This document shows, one piece after another, positions 25,899 to 35,416 of a DNA stretch of 64,000 nucleotides (the first letter of the stretch is position 1; every line of letters starts with the position of its first letter). The notes under the pieces are model-generated. The model saw only the letters and a program-made list of their open reading frames with translations. It was not told the DNA's origin and searched no databases. The position numbers were made by a program, and so were the translations under genes. Origin of the DNA: Achromobacter xylosoxidans (GTDB lineage Bacteria; Pseudomonadota; Gammaproteobacteria; Burkholderiales; Burkholderiaceae_B); contig NZ_LN831029.1 in assembly GCF_001457475.1 (NCBI RefSeq), positions 6,076,001 through 6,140,000 of the forward strand. The letters run 5' to 3'.

Positions 25899-26834
25899 AT
25901 GAAGCCGTCCCGAAACAAAGTCATCATCACCTGCGCCATCACCGGCTCGGTCCACACGCCGTCGATGTCGCCCCACCTTCCCGTCACCCCGGACCAGATC
26001 GCCCAGGCGGCGATCGAAGCCGCCCAGGCGGGCGCGGCCATCGTGCATCTGCATGCGCGCCAGCCCGACACCGGGCAACCTACCCAGGACCCTGCGCTTT
26101 ATGCCCAGTTCCTGCCGCGCATCAAGGAAGCGTCGGACGTGGTGATCAACATCACCACGGGCGGATCGCCGATCCTGCCGCTGGCGGACCGCATGGCGCC
26201 GGCGCTGCGCTTCAAGCCGGAGGTAGCCTCGCTGAACATGGGGTCGATGAATTTCGGGATGTACGAGCTGCTGGAGCGCTTCAAGGCGTTCGAGCACGCC
26301 TGGGAACGCCCCTACCTCGAAGGCAGCAACGACCTGATCTTCAAGAACACCTTCAAGGATATCGAGCGCATCCTGGCATCCTGCGGCGACAACGGCACGC
26401 GCTTCGAGATCGAATGCTATGACATCGGCCATCTCTACACCGCCGCGCATTTCGTGGATCGCAAGCTGCTCAAGCCGCCCTTCCTGATCCAGTCGGTCTT
26501 TGGCATTCGTGGCGGCATTGGCACGCACCCCGAAGACGTGATGATGATGAAGCGCACCGCCGACCGGCTGTTCGGCGCCGACTACACCTGGTCGGTGCTG
26601 GCCGCCGGGCGCAAGCAGACGCCGCTGGCAACGATGGCGGCGACGATGGGCGGCAACGTGCGCGTGGGCCTGGAGGATTCGCTGTGGGACGGGCCGGGCG
26701 AACTGGCGCGGTCCAACGCCGACCAGGTGCGGCGCATCCGCCGCATCCTGGAAGACCTGTCGCTGCAGGTCGCCACGCCCGACGAGGCGCGCGCGACCCT
26801 GCAACTGAAGGGCGGGCACGACGTCGCCTTCTGA
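25899..26834 (+). CDS. BKACE (beta-keto acid cleavage enzyme, DUF849 family)
   Basis: 311 residues. BKACE enzymes condense a beta-keto acid with acetyl-CoA and split it to acetoacetate and a new acyl-CoA; Kce of lysine fermentation is the founder. The Zn-binding VHLHAR (His50, His52) near the N-terminus, ITTGGSP, SLNMGSMNFG and the late GLEDSLW (Zn-ligand Glu) are all in place. First gene of the cassette with a binding protein and an SDR. The acid it cleaves is unknown. Confidence 0.9.
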   Translation: MKPSRNKVIITCAITGSVHTPSMSPHLPVTPDQIAQAAIEAAQAGAAIVHLHARQPDTGQPTQDPALYAQFLPRIKEASDVVINITTGGSPILPLADRMAPALRFKPEVASLNMGSMNFGMYELLERFKAFEHAWERPYLEGSNDLIFKNTFKDIERILASCGDNGTRFEIECYDIGHLYTAAHFVDRKLLKPPFLIQSVFGIRGGIGTHPEDVMMMKRTADRLFGADYTWSVLAAGRKQTPLATMAATMGGNVRVGLEDSLWDGPGELARSNADQVRRIRRILEDLSLQVATPDEARATLQLKGGHDVAF

Positions 26835-26886
26835 GCGGCGGCGGGGCGTCCATATCAACAAGATCCGCGGGATCGAGGAGACACAC

Positions 26887-28086
26887 ATGAAAAAAGCACT
26901 GTGCGCGGCCGCGCTGGCCGCCGTGCTGGGATGGACGGGCGCGGCGCAGGCCGATGATGGCGTGATCCGCATCGGCTTCATCACCGATATGTCGGGTCTG
27001 TCGGCCGACGCCGACGGCCCGGGCGGCGCCGAGGCCATCAAGATGGCGGTGGCGGACCTGGGCGGCGTGGTGGCGGGCAAGAAGATCGAGGTTCTGGTGG
27101 CCGACCACCAGAACCGCGCCGACATCGCTTCGTCGCGGGCCCGCGAATGGCTCGACCAGAAAGGCGTGAACATGCTGATCGCCGGCGCGAATTCGGCGGC
27201 GGCGCTGGCCATGGCCAAGGTGGCCGAGGAAAAGAAGACGCCGTTCTTCGTGGTCAGCGCCGGCGCCTCGGAGCTGACCAATTCCCAATGCACCCCGTAC
27301 ACCGTGCACTATGCCTACGACACGGTGTCCCTGGCCCGGGGCACGGCCCGCGCCATGCTCAAGGAAGGCAACAAGGACTGGTTCTTCCTGACGGTGGACC
27401 ACGCTTTCGGCCAGGCGCTGGAGCGCGACGCCTCGGCGGTGGTGCAGGCCGACGGCGGCCAGGTCAAGGGGCGCGTGCGCCACCCGCTGAACACCGCGGA
27501 TTTCTCCTCGTTCATCCTGCAGGCGCAGGCCTCTGGCGCGTCGGTGCTCGGCCTGGCCAATTCGGCCAGCGACACGAGCAACGCGGTCAAGGCCGCGGCC
27601 GAATTCGGGTTGACGCCGAAGATGAAGATCGCCGGCCTGCTGGTGCTGATCACCGACATCCATGCGCTTGGCCTGCCGGCGGCGCAGGGCATGTACCTGA
27701 CCACCGCCTGGTACTGGGACCAGGACGACGCCTCGCGGCAATGGGCCGCGCGCTTCGAGGAGAAGATGAAGAAGAAGCCGTCGATGCTGCAGGCGGGCGA
27801 CTACTCGGCCGCCACGACCTACCTGAAGGCGGTGGCCGCCACCGGCAGCACCGACGGCGACACGGTGATGAAGTGGCTCAAGGCCAATCCGGTGAACGAC
27901 TTCTTCGTCAAGGATGGCAGGATCCGCGCGGACGGCCTGATGGTGCACGACATGTTCCTGATGCAGGTGAAAACCCCGGCGGAATCGAAGGGGCCTTGGG
28001 ACTACTACAAGCTGGTGGCGCGCGCGCCGGGCGACCAGATCTACACCTCGCCGGCGGAATCGACCTGCCGATTGATGAAGCCCTGA
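26887..28086 (+). CDS. LivK-type ABC transporter substrate-binding protein
   Basis: 399 residues, signal peptide ending near GAAQADD, GAGGAG before the start. A type I periplasmic binding fold: IRIGFITDMSGLSADADGPGGAEAIKMAV, VLVADHQNRADIASSRAREWLDQ, NSAAALAMAKVAEEKKTPFFVVSAGASELTN and FFLTVDHAFGQALERDA. Family members bind branched-chain amino acids but also many acids and amides. No permeases or ATPases are next to it. It probably brings in the substrate of the BKACE/SDR route. Confidence 0.9.
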   Translation: MKKALCAAALAAVLGWTGAAQADDGVIRIGFITDMSGLSADADGPGGAEAIKMAVADLGGVVAGKKIEVLVADHQNRADIASSRAREWLDQKGVNMLIAGANSAAALAMAKVAEEKKTPFFVVSAGASELTNSQCTPYTVHYAYDTVSLARGTARAMLKEGNKDWFFLTVDHAFGQALERDASAVVQADGGQVKGRVRHPLNTADFSSFILQAQASGASVLGLANSASDTSNAVKAAAEFGLTPKMKIAGLLVLITDIHALGLPAAQGMYLTTAWYWDQDDASRQWAARFEEKMKKKPSMLQAGDYSAATTYLKAVAATGSTDGDTVMKWLKANPVNDFFVKDGRIRADGLMVHDMFLMQVKTPAESKGPWDYYKLVARAPGDQIYTSPAESTCRLMKP

Positions 28087-28116
28087 TCCCGCGCCCCACT
28101 CCCGCAAGGAATCCGC

Positions 28117-28935
28117 ATGACCACGAAGAACCCCATTCCCGGCGATATCGCCGCCTTGCCCGTCGACCTGACCGGCCAGCGCGTGATCGTGACGGCGGGC
28201 GCGGCCGGCATCGGCGCGGCCATCGCCGGCGCCTTCGCCGCGCGTGGCGCCCAGGTCCATATCTGCGATGTGGACGAGCGCGCGCTGGCGGCCTGCCCGC
28301 ATCCCTGGTCGCGCGCCGACGTCAGCCAGCGCGACCAGATCGACCGCTACATGCAGGAAGCCTTGGCGCGGCTGGGCGGGCTGGACGTGCTGGTGAACAA
28401 CGCCGGCATCGCCGGGCCGACCGCCGGTATCGCCGACATTGCGCCGCAGGAGCTGGACGCGACGCTGGACATCAACCTGGCATCGCAATTCCATACCGTG
28501 CGCCACGCGCTGCCGGCCTTGCGCCAGGCCGGCGGCGGCAGCATCATCAATATCAGCTCGGTGGCCGGCCGCATGGGCGTGCCGATGCGCACGCCCTACG
28601 CGGCCACGAAATGGGGCGTGGTGGGATTGACGCGATCGCTGGCAGTGGAACTGGGTGGCTACGGCATCCGGGTAAACGCGCTGCTGCCCGGACTGGTGGC
28701 GGGGCCGCGGATCGACCGGGTGATCGAGGCGCGCGCCCGCAACATGGGCGTGACGGTGGCCGAGGAAACCCGGCTGGAACTGGCCGGTGTCAGCCTGGGG
28801 CAGTTCGTGCGGGCGGCCGACATCGCCAACATGGCGCTGTTCCTGGCCAGCCCGTTCGGCGCGATGGTCAGCGGCCAGGCCATCAGCATCGATGGCGACC
28901 TGCAGTCGCTGCCCTGGCAGCCGCCGGCGGATTGA
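28117..28935 (+). CDS. SDR family NAD(P)-dependent oxidoreductase
   Basis: 272 residues with AAGGA upstream. Rossmann fold with VTAGAAGIGAAIA (variant TGxxxGIG), CDVDERAL, NNAGIAGP and the catalytic SSVAGRMGVPMRTPYAATKWG (Ser, Tyr-x3-Lys). Asp in CDVDE favours NAD over NADP. It lies 30 bp after the binding-protein gene. Probably oxidises a beta-hydroxy acid to the beta-keto acid used by BKACE; this is inference from context. Confidence 0.9.
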   Translation: MTTKNPIPGDIAALPVDLTGQRVIVTAGAAGIGAAIAGAFAARGAQVHICDVDERALAACPHPWSRADVSQRDQIDRYMQEALARLGGLDVLVNNAGIAGPTAGIADIAPQELDATLDINLASQFHTVRHALPALRQAGGGSIINISSVAGRMGVPMRTPYAATKWGVVGLTRSLAVELGGYGIRVNALLPGLVAGPRIDRVIEARARNMGVTVAEETRLELAGVSLGQFVRAADIANMALFLASPFGAMVSGQAISIDGDLQSLPWQPPAD

Positions 28936-28953
28936 CACGCGACCGCCGGCGAC

Positions 28954-29883
28954 TCATGCGAGCAGCTGGATGGTCCGCGCATAGACGCCGTGCCGACGAT
29001 CCTCGGCCGCGGCGCGCAACGCGTCCAGCAGGCGCTCCGCCAGATCCTGGCTGGCGGATTCCTTGCGCGTGATCAGCACGAAATCGAACCACTGGCGCGA
29101 CGCCAGCGGCAGCGCCACCAGTTCGGGATAGGCCTGCACGATGTCGGCGGCCGACAAGGCGTTGACCATGCTGATGCCGCGCACCGCCCTGACGGTGCCC
29201 GGCAGCAGCGACATGTGGGCCTGCATGCCCGAACGCAGTTGCAGCGACTCGGCGATATCGCCTTGCGGCATGACGTAGTCGGACCACAGCGGCTGCACGT
29301 AGCTGTCGGGCCGGATGTCGCCGACCGCGACCGCCTCCTGGCGCGCCAGGGGATGGTCGCGATGGACGATGGCCATGACTTCCGTGCGCAGGAATGGCAG
29401 GAAGGCAAGGCGGGCGCTATCGCGCGACACGGCGCCAAGGCCGAAATCGGCGCGCATGGTCTCCACGGCGCTGATGACCTGCACCGAGGATTCCAGGTCG
29501 ATCGAGAACGGCCGGGTGCCGTTGGCATCGAGGTAGCGCCGCACCGCATCGGGCGCGTACGCCAGCGCCAGCGCCGGCGATGCCGCGATCCGCAGGTTGC
29601 GGCCACCGAATTGCTCGATACTGTGCAATGCCTCGTCGATGCGGACCAGTTCGTCCAGGACGTGCTTGGCCTCGCTGTAGAGATACTGCCCGGCTTCGGT
29701 TGGGCGCAGAGTCTTGTGGGACCGGTCGAACAGTTGCACGCCGGTGGCCTGTTCCAGGCGCGAGATCGCGTGGCTGACGGCCGGCTGCGTCAGGTGCATG
29801 GCCTGCGCGGCCTGGCGGGTGGATCCGGTCATGACCACCGTGTAGAAAATGCGCAGGTCGTGGATATTGAAGTTGCGCTTCAT
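28954..29883 (-). CDS. LysR family transcriptional regulator
   Basis: 309 residues from MKRNFNIHDLRIFYTVV. N-terminal winged HTH (GSTRQAAQAMHLTQPAVSHAISRLEQATGVQLFDR) and a C-terminal effector domain. It is convergent with the SDR gene and ends 18 bp from it. It probably controls the BKACE cassette through the palindrome at 25790, but could also act elsewhere. Confidence 0.9.
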   Translation of the reverse strand: MKRNFNIHDLRIFYTVVMTGSTRQAAQAMHLTQPAVSHAISRLEQATGVQLFDRSHKTLRPTEAGQYLYSEAKHVLDELVRIDEALHSIEQFGGRNLRIAASPALALAYAPDAVRRYLDANGTRPFSIDLESSVQVISAVETMRADFGLGAVSRDSARLAFLPFLRTEVMAIVHRDHPLARQEAVAVGDIRPDSYVQPLWSDYVMPQGDIAESLQLRSGMQAHMSLLPGTVRAVRGISMVNALSAADIVQAYPELVALPLASRQWFDFVLITRKESASQDLAERLLDALRAAAEDRRHGVYARTIQLLA

Positions 29884-30024
29884 GCGGCGTCGCGGCTCCC
29901 CCGATTGGATATGGCCGGCGCGGCCCTGCTCGCGCCGGTTCCTGATTCTAGGTCGAGTCGGCGCCAAATGCAGGCAGAGCGGATGGGAACCGCGTCCGAC
30001 ATGGGGACGCCCGCCCGCCGCTTC

Positions 30025-30621
30025 TCACACCTGGTCCTCCGAGTAGATCCCCGCCGAGATGGTGGCGCTGCCGACGAACAGCTCGCCGTACAGCACCGGC
30101 ACCGGATTGCCCTGCGCGGTGGTGTTGACCGGACCATTGAAGTTGTAGGACGCGCCATTGTTCGGGCCGTCCTTGACGCTCAGGGCGCGCTGCTGCGGCG
30201 TCAGCAGCTGGACCACGCCGCCCAGGGTCATGGCCACCCCCATGGTCATCAGCGACGTGCTGGCGCCCGCCCAAAGCGCCACGTTGACGCCGGGGATGAA
30301 GGACGCCACGATCATCGCCACGCCCACCACCACCTGCATCAGGCCGCCCCGCTTGGCGCCGGTGGGCATGGGCGCGATGCGGATGTCCTCGTTGCCGGCG
30401 GGACGGCCGAGCTCCGCTTCGGCCAGGTTGCGGCGGCCGATGAAGCAGGCGTAGCGCACGCCCCGGGATTCGCTGTCGAGCAGGCGGGTTTCAAAGCCGG
30501 GCAGCAGCGCGCACAGGGCGCGCACCGCTTCCGCGGTGCTGGAGACGGCCAGCCGATGCAGCCGGCCGAATTCCGCGCCCAGCCTGCCGTAGAGGCGGAT
30601 GGTTGTCAGGGATTGGGTCAT
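30025..30621 (-). CDS. Second copy of lambda-type tail assembly protein I
   Basis: 198 residues, starting MTQSLTTIRLYGRLGAEFGR; the ATG overlaps the previous stop. It shares its whole length with the protein at 34811-35416: AVRALCALLPGFE, SRGVRYACFIGRRNL, two membrane-like Gly/Ala-rich stretches, and an almost identical C-terminus from NGASYNFNGPVNTTAQGNPV to GIYSED(Q/H)V. It is the last gene of the tail operon, after the tip protein, where lambda has no such gene. Duplicate or remnant of a second tail module. Confidence 0.8.
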   Translation of the reverse strand: MTQSLTTIRLYGRLGAEFGRLHRLAVSSTAEAVRALCALLPGFETRLLDSESRGVRYACFIGRRNLAEAELGRPAGNEDIRIAPMPTGAKRGGLMQVVVGVAMIVASFIPGVNVALWAGASTSLMTMGVAMTLGGVVQLLTPQQRALSVKDGPNNGASYNFNGPVNTTAQGNPVPVLYGELFVGSATISAGIYSEDQV

Positions 30622-30854
30622 GTCGGATTCCTCGCGAGGTCCGCGCCGCCCCCGGCATCGACGCTGGCGGGTTTCGGGTAGCGTTGCTTGACGCCCTGGC
30701 ATTGCGCCACCCATTGCGCCACCGGCTCGGGCAAGGCCTGCCCCGAGGATTGCAGGTGCGCGGCGAACTTCATGATCGCGTCGAGCTGGTCGCCAATGGC
30801 GGGATAGGCGCGCGCGCGCAGCGGCGCGTAGGGTTCATAGTGGCGGATTTTCAA
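30618..30854 (-). CDS. Small phage tail-associated protein
   Basis: 78 residues with a TTG start. RAYPAIGDQLDAIMKFAAHLQS and PEPVAQWVAQCQGVKQRYPKP resemble short proteins coded after tip or fibre genes in many siphophages, some of which help assemble fibres. It overlaps its neighbours on both sides (20 bp and 4 bp). Function unknown. Confidence 0.6.
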   Translation of the reverse strand: MKIRHYEPYAPLRARAYPAIGDQLDAIMKFAAHLQSSGQALPEPVAQWVAQCQGVKQRYPKPASVDAGGGADLARNPT

Positions 30855-31206
30855 GGTCGAACTCCATGTCCAGATAGGGCCAGGCCCGCACTACGATGCG
30901 GTACTTTCCGGGTTGATCGAATTCCAGCTCGATATTGGCTTCGTCGCAGGGGTATTCCTTGCGATTGATGGCGATCAGGCTGGGGACCGGAAGACCAGAG
31001 AGCCACGCCCCCCGCAGGACTGCCTCGCCGCGTGGACGGGGCGTGACCTGGCCATCGCGCACATAATGGCTTTGGCCATCGACGGCGCCATCGACGTATC
31101 CCGATGCGCCATTCGCGGCGACCATCTCCGCCAGCTGATCGACCTGCTGCAAAGACAGCACGCTGAATACACGCCCATCGACGTCATAAAGAGAGTAGAC
31201 ATTCAT
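30835..31206 (-). CDS. Phage tail-associated protein
   Basis: 123 residues, ATG overlapping the stop of the J gene. LAEMVAANGASGYVDGAVDGQSHYVRDGQVTPRP and the late IELEFDQPGKYRIVVRAWPYLDMEFDLENPP are found in small proteins downstream of phage tip genes. No known domain is recognised. Probably part of or helper for the tail tip. Confidence 0.6.
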   Translation of the reverse strand: MNVYSLYDVDGRVFSVLSLQQVDQLAEMVAANGASGYVDGAVDGQSHYVRDGQVTPRPRGEAVLRGAWLSGLPVPSLIAINRKEYPCDEANIELEFDQPGKYRIVVRAWPYLDMEFDLENPPL

Positions 31207-34200
31207 CGCAATAGTCCCATGAGAGCTATGTTGCCCGACGCGTTCCCATAGCCGTCGATCGGCCGCGGGAAAGTGATCGTCAAGCTATACGTTCCTGGCG
31301 ACAGGAAGTCGCTGAGCCAGATCTGGCCGGTACCGCTGAAACCGAAGTTGGATGTCATCGTTCCCACCACGTTGGACGTTCCCGCCCAGTTCCCATCTCC
31401 CGTACCAAAGACATGGTTTTGGAGCATCATCAGGCGGGCAGCCACATTCAGATAGATGGACACCGTGGCCGTGTTGGTTCCGGAATAGCGTCCCCACTGT
31501 AGATTGAAGGTGGCCGAGTTGTTGATGACAACCGCACCGCTGGCGATTCGCAAGGTGTCTACCTGTGCCACGCCAATATGAGCAGTCTTGATGTAAGCGG
31601 AGTCGAAGTTCGCCAGTTTCGCGAACAGCGAGGCGCTTTCGATGCGGTCCGCGTTCATGAATCCGGCATTGATCTTGCCCGCATCCAGGCTGCGGATCAT
31701 CGCGTTGGTGATGCGCCCGGTGCCGATCACCGCGTCATTGATGAAGGTCTGCCCGTTCTCGATGACGAACGGCGTGGTGGTCGCGCCGTTGGCCAGGTTC
31801 AGCAGGGCCAGCCGGTCCGCCAGGAAGTACACCGAGGTCTGCACCTGGCCGTCGGGCTGGGTGTAGGCGCCCAGCGACATGCCGGCGGCGTAGACCTTGT
31901 TGTCCTGCGTGACCTGGGCTTTTACGCTCCAGGTGGCCTTGAGCTTGCCGTCCAGCCCGACCAGCGCCGTGCGCGCCTGCTCGACACCCGCGGCGGCGCC
32001 GTTGGCGGTCGCCAGCACGGTGTCGACGCGCGAGGACAACGCCCCGTCCGCGTCGGCCCGCTTGGTCTCCTCGGCGGTGATGGCCGCGCGCGTTTCGTCC
32101 AGGCCGGTCGTCAGGCCGTCGATGGTGCCGACGAGATCCTTGGCCAGTTCGTCGCGGCTGATCTTGCCGTTCAGGTACTCCAGGATCTCGCTGGCTTCCC
32201 AGCTGGATTCGCCCATCACGCCCTGGTCGGCCGGATACCAGGCGCCGATCTCGCCGTTCAGCGCGACGATGCGCCCCCAGAAGTAGAAGCGCTTGCCGGC
32301 CGACAGGCCCATCAGCGTATGCGCGCTTTGCGGGAAGGCGAAGTCGCCCAGCTTGATGGCGCTGGCGCGGTCGTTGGAGGCGCTGTACCAGATCTCGGTG
32401 CGCTGCGCGGTGAAGCGGCCTTCCGGGAAGGCCCAGCGCAGCTCGATGCCGAACACCAGGGATTTGGCGGCCAGCAGGGCCAGCGCGGGCGGCGGCGCGA
32501 TATCGCCCTCCAGCGTCGTTTCGGTCGAATTGACCCACACCGACGAGATGTCCGACACGTTGATGGCACGCACCCGCGCCACGTAGGCGCCGGCCCGGAT
32601 ATCCGGCAGCTCCAGCGTCAATGCGCCCGTGCGGCCCGCCTCGACCCAGTCGGAATTGTCGCGCCGCCATTGCACCTGGTAGGCCACGGCCGAGGGCGCG
32701 GCGTCCCAGCTGATGACGCCCACGTGGCGCGCGATGCCCTGGTCGATCACCGAGCGCGACGCCAGGCGGATGTCGCCCGGCGCCGGTTGCACCGAGGGCG
32801 GCACCACCGTGATCGGCTTGGGATCCAGCCGGGTGCCGAAGTCCACGTTGTCGAACTTGCCGGGCTCATGCTGGACCGCCGATATCTCGGCCACCAGCCC
32901 TTCCTTGCGCTTGACGCTCAGCACGCGGAAGGTCTGCGCCGACAGGGCTTCGGATTCGAGGGTCCAGACGCATTCGGCCTCCGGGGCCTGCGAGAACGGC
33001 GTGGTCACCGTGATGTGGAGCACGGTGCCGGGCAGGCCGACCAGGTCGGCCGTCAGCTCGGTGGAATCCACCGTGAAGGCGACGTTGTCCACCGTCAGGC
33101 CGGTGCCCACCGCGGCCGCCACCACGCGCGTTTCCGACAGGCCATTGGGCAGGTTGACGGTCAGGCGGTCGCCCGGGCGCACCCCCAGCTCCGCGTCCAC
33201 CGTGACCTTGCTGACGGTGCCTTCGCGGATGCGGCCGCCGATGCGCCGTCCCGCCAGATGCTGATCCGCCACGCGGATGACACTGCCGGGACGCACGCGG
33301 CAGGCGTCCAGGCCCACCGAGAACGTGACCGAACGCGTTTCCAGGTTGGACGTCAGCAGCATCCACTTGCCGATCCGGTGCGCCTGGCCCCGCGAGGTGC
33401 AGCCAAAGCCGGTCACCTCGACCTGCTGGATGCCGTAGCGCGCGATGCCTTCACGGTTTTCGACGTACTCGACCTTCTGGCGGCCCATCTCGGACATATC
33501 GCTCCAGGAGACCAATGCCACGGTGTAGCGCGTGGTCAACGCCGAGCCGGCGTAGCTGAACCTGCCATCGACCACGTTGGCCGACGAGAAGGTGTAGACC
33601 GGATCGCCCGGCATGTCGGCGGACGCGAACACGGCGGCATTGGCCCAATAGGCCATGCCGCGGAAGATGGAAGCGAAGTCCTGCACCACGCGATAGGCAT
33701 CGGCCGCCTGCTGCAGGTAGACGTTGCAGGTGAAGCGCGGTTCCTTGCCGCCGAAACCATCGTCGACCATCTCGTCGCAATAGCGGCCGATCTGGTACAG
33801 GCCCCACTTGTCCAGCCAGCCCGCCGGCACGCGGGTTCCCAGGCCATAGCGGTCGTTGCTGACCAGGTCGTAGAAGATCCAGGCGGGGTTGTTGGTCCAG
33901 GCCAGCTTGAAGGTGCCGTCCCATACGCCGTCGTAGCTGCGCAGATCCGGGTGATAGTTGGACGGCACGCGGATGATGCGGCCGCGCACGTGGTAAGCCC
34001 GGGTGGGAATGCTCTGGAACTGCGACGCGTCGATCTTGATGCCCACCAGCGCGGACATCGGATAGCGCAGCTTGGCATCGATGATCTCGGTGACCGTATC
34101 CACCACGGTGCGGTCGGAGATGGTATTGCTGTTGGCATTGGGCGTGATCCGGCGCACGCGCAGGGTCCAGCCCTGCCGCGCGCGCGGCAGATCAATGCGA

Positions 34201-34814
34201 TGCGAGCGGGTGTAGCGCTGCGTGGTCTTGCCGTCGAAGGCGGTCGACAGCACCACCTGGTAGCCGGCGCCATCGGTGTTCAGCTCGATCACGTACTCGA
34301 CGCGGTAGCCGTTGATGTCTCCATTCTTGGTGTCGGCGCGGCTCAGTCCTTCCACGGCCAGCGTCACGCGCACCGCCGACGCCTGCAGATTGGTGAACAG
34401 GCGCGTCCACGGCTGGCTCGACTTGAGCTCGGCATTGATGCCGATGGTGCTTTCCGAGGCGGGAAAACCGGGCAGCGGATCCTGCAACTGCGTGCCGGTG
34501 CGAAAGTCGATCGACGCGCCGCTGAAGTTCAACGAGCCGTCCTCGTTGGCCACGGGCGTGCCGTTCAGGTAGACGTCGCGCAGCGCGTTGTCCATGCCGT
34601 GCACCGGGCCGTAGATCTCGCCTTCGCCCAGCAGGTCGATGACGCGCGCATAGGCGGTGCTGTGCAGGCTGTCGGGAAATTCCACGGGCGTGCGTCCCCC
34701 GCCGCCGCCCTTGCCCTTGTGGCCAACCAGCGCCGGATTCCCGGCGTGGCGCCCGCCCCCCAAAGCAAAGGCGCCCGCGGGCGCCTTGTTCCTGTTGCGA
34801 TGTCGTTGTTTCAT
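31203..34814 (-). CDS. Tail tip / host-specificity protein J
   Basis: 1203 residues (lambda J is 1132). Forms the central tip and contacts the receptor. The N-terminal part has PVEFPDSLHSTAYARVIDLLGEGEIYGPV and YLNGTPVANEDGSLNF, typical of J; a middle region has the VYLQQAADAYRVVQDFASIFRGMAYW hub segment; fibronectin-III-like modules follow (near 680-800), then a coiled-coil/tip region and a C-terminal receptor-binding domain. The last 130 residues are coded by visibly AT-richer DNA, as expected for an exchanged specificity tip. ATGA overlap with I. Confidence 0.93.
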   Translation of the reverse strand: MKQRHRNRNKAPAGAFALGGGRHAGNPALVGHKGKGGGGGRTPVEFPDSLHSTAYARVIDLLGEGEIYGPVHGMDNALRDVYLNGTPVANEDGSLNFSGASIDFRTGTQLQDPLPGFPASESTIGINAELKSSQPWTRLFTNLQASAVRVTLAVEGLSRADTKNGDINGYRVEYVIELNTDGAGYQVVLSTAFDGKTTQRYTRSHRIDLPRARQGWTLRVRRITPNANSNTISDRTVVDTVTEIIDAKLRYPMSALVGIKIDASQFQSIPTRAYHVRGRIIRVPSNYHPDLRSYDGVWDGTFKLAWTNNPAWIFYDLVSNDRYGLGTRVPAGWLDKWGLYQIGRYCDEMVDDGFGGKEPRFTCNVYLQQAADAYRVVQDFASIFRGMAYWANAAVFASADMPGDPVYTFSSANVVDGRFSYAGSALTTRYTVALVSWSDMSEMGRQKVEYVENREGIARYGIQQVEVTGFGCTSRGQAHRIGKWMLLTSNLETRSVTFSVGLDACRVRPGSVIRVADQHLAGRRIGGRIREGTVSKVTVDAELGVRPGDRLTVNLPNGLSETRVVAAAVGTGLTVDNVAFTVDSTELTADLVGLPGTVLHITVTTPFSQAPEAECVWTLESEALSAQTFRVLSVKRKEGLVAEISAVQHEPGKFDNVDFGTRLDPKPITVVPPSVQPAPGDIRLASRSVIDQGIARHVGVISWDAAPSAVAYQVQWRRDNSDWVEAGRTGALTLELPDIRAGAYVARVRAINVSDISSVWVNSTETTLEGDIAPPPALALLAAKSLVFGIELRWAFPEGRFTAQRTEIWYSASNDRASAIKLGDFAFPQSAHTLMGLSAGKRFYFWGRIVALNGEIGAWYPADQGVMGESSWEASEILEYLNGKISRDELAKDLVGTIDGLTTGLDETRAAITAEETKRADADGALSSRVDTVLATANGAAAGVEQARTALVGLDGKLKATWSVKAQVTQDNKVYAAGMSLGAYTQPDGQVQTSVYFLADRLALLNLANGATTTPFVIENGQTFINDAVIGTGRITNAMIRSLDAGKINAGFMNADRIESASLFAKLANFDSAYIKTAHIGVAQVDTLRIASGAVVINNSATFNLQWGRYSGTNTATVSIYLNVAARLMMLQNHVFGTGDGNWAGTSNVVGTMTSNFGFSGTGQIWLSDFLSPGTYSLTITFPRPIDGYGNASGNIALMGLLR

Positions 34815-35416
34815 ACGTGGTCTTCCGAATAGATGCCTGCGGAGATCGTGGCGCTGCCGACGAACATTTCCCCATACAGCAAAGGCACGGGGTTTCCCTG
34901 CGCAGTGGTGTTCACGGGTCCGTTGAAGTTATAGGACGCGCCGTTGTCGGGCCGGTCCTTGGCGCTGAGCAGCCGCTGCTGGGGCGACAGCATCTGGGCC
35001 ACGCCGCTCAGCATCATGGACAATCCCATGGTGGCCGTGGCCTGCACCATCCCCCCTGCCTGGAACGCGGCCGCCACGCCACCGCTGTAGATCGCCGCGG
35101 CGGCGATCAGCACCGCGCCCAGCATGGTCTGGAACAGCCCGCCGTTCTTGGCGCCCGCCAGCATCGGCGCGATGCGGATGACATCCGCGCCCACCGGGTG
35201 CCGCAACTCGTCTTGCGACAGATTGCGGCGACCGGCGAAGCAGGCGAAGCGCACCCCGCGTCGTTCACTGGCCAGCAAGGCCGGCTCGAAGCCGGGCAAC
35301 AGGGCGCACAACGCCCGCACCGCCTCGGCCGGGCTGGCCACGGCCAGGCGGTGTTCGCGGCCAAAACGCTTGCCCAGCCAGCCATACAGGCGGACCAGGC
35401 GTACCTTGTCGTTCAT
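34811..35416 (-). CDS. Tail assembly protein I
   Basis: 201 residues. Lambda I-like: N-terminal ubiquitin-like half (VRLVRLYGWLGKRFGREHRLAV, AVRALCALLPGFEPALLAS), a hydrophobic Gly/Ala-rich middle (GAVLIAAAAIYSGGVAAAFQAGG) and the conserved C-terminal NFNGPVNTTAQGNPVPLLYGE. Between K and J, its normal place. Overlaps both neighbours by 4 bp. Confidence 0.9.
   Translation of the reverse strand: MNDKVRLVRLYGWLGKRFGREHRLAVASPAEAVRALCALLPGFEPALLASERRGVRFACFAGRRNLSQDELRHPVGADVIRIAPMLAGAKNGGLFQTMLGAVLIAAAAIYSGGVAAAFQAGGMVQATATMGLSMMLSGVAQMLSPQQRLLSAKDRPDNGASYNFNGPVNTTAQGNPVPLLYGEMFVGSATISAGIYSEDHV

Noticed and set aside
31578..34832. Open frame of 1084 codons on the plus strand
   Set aside because: Antisense to the J gene, same composition artefact; J has clear domains.
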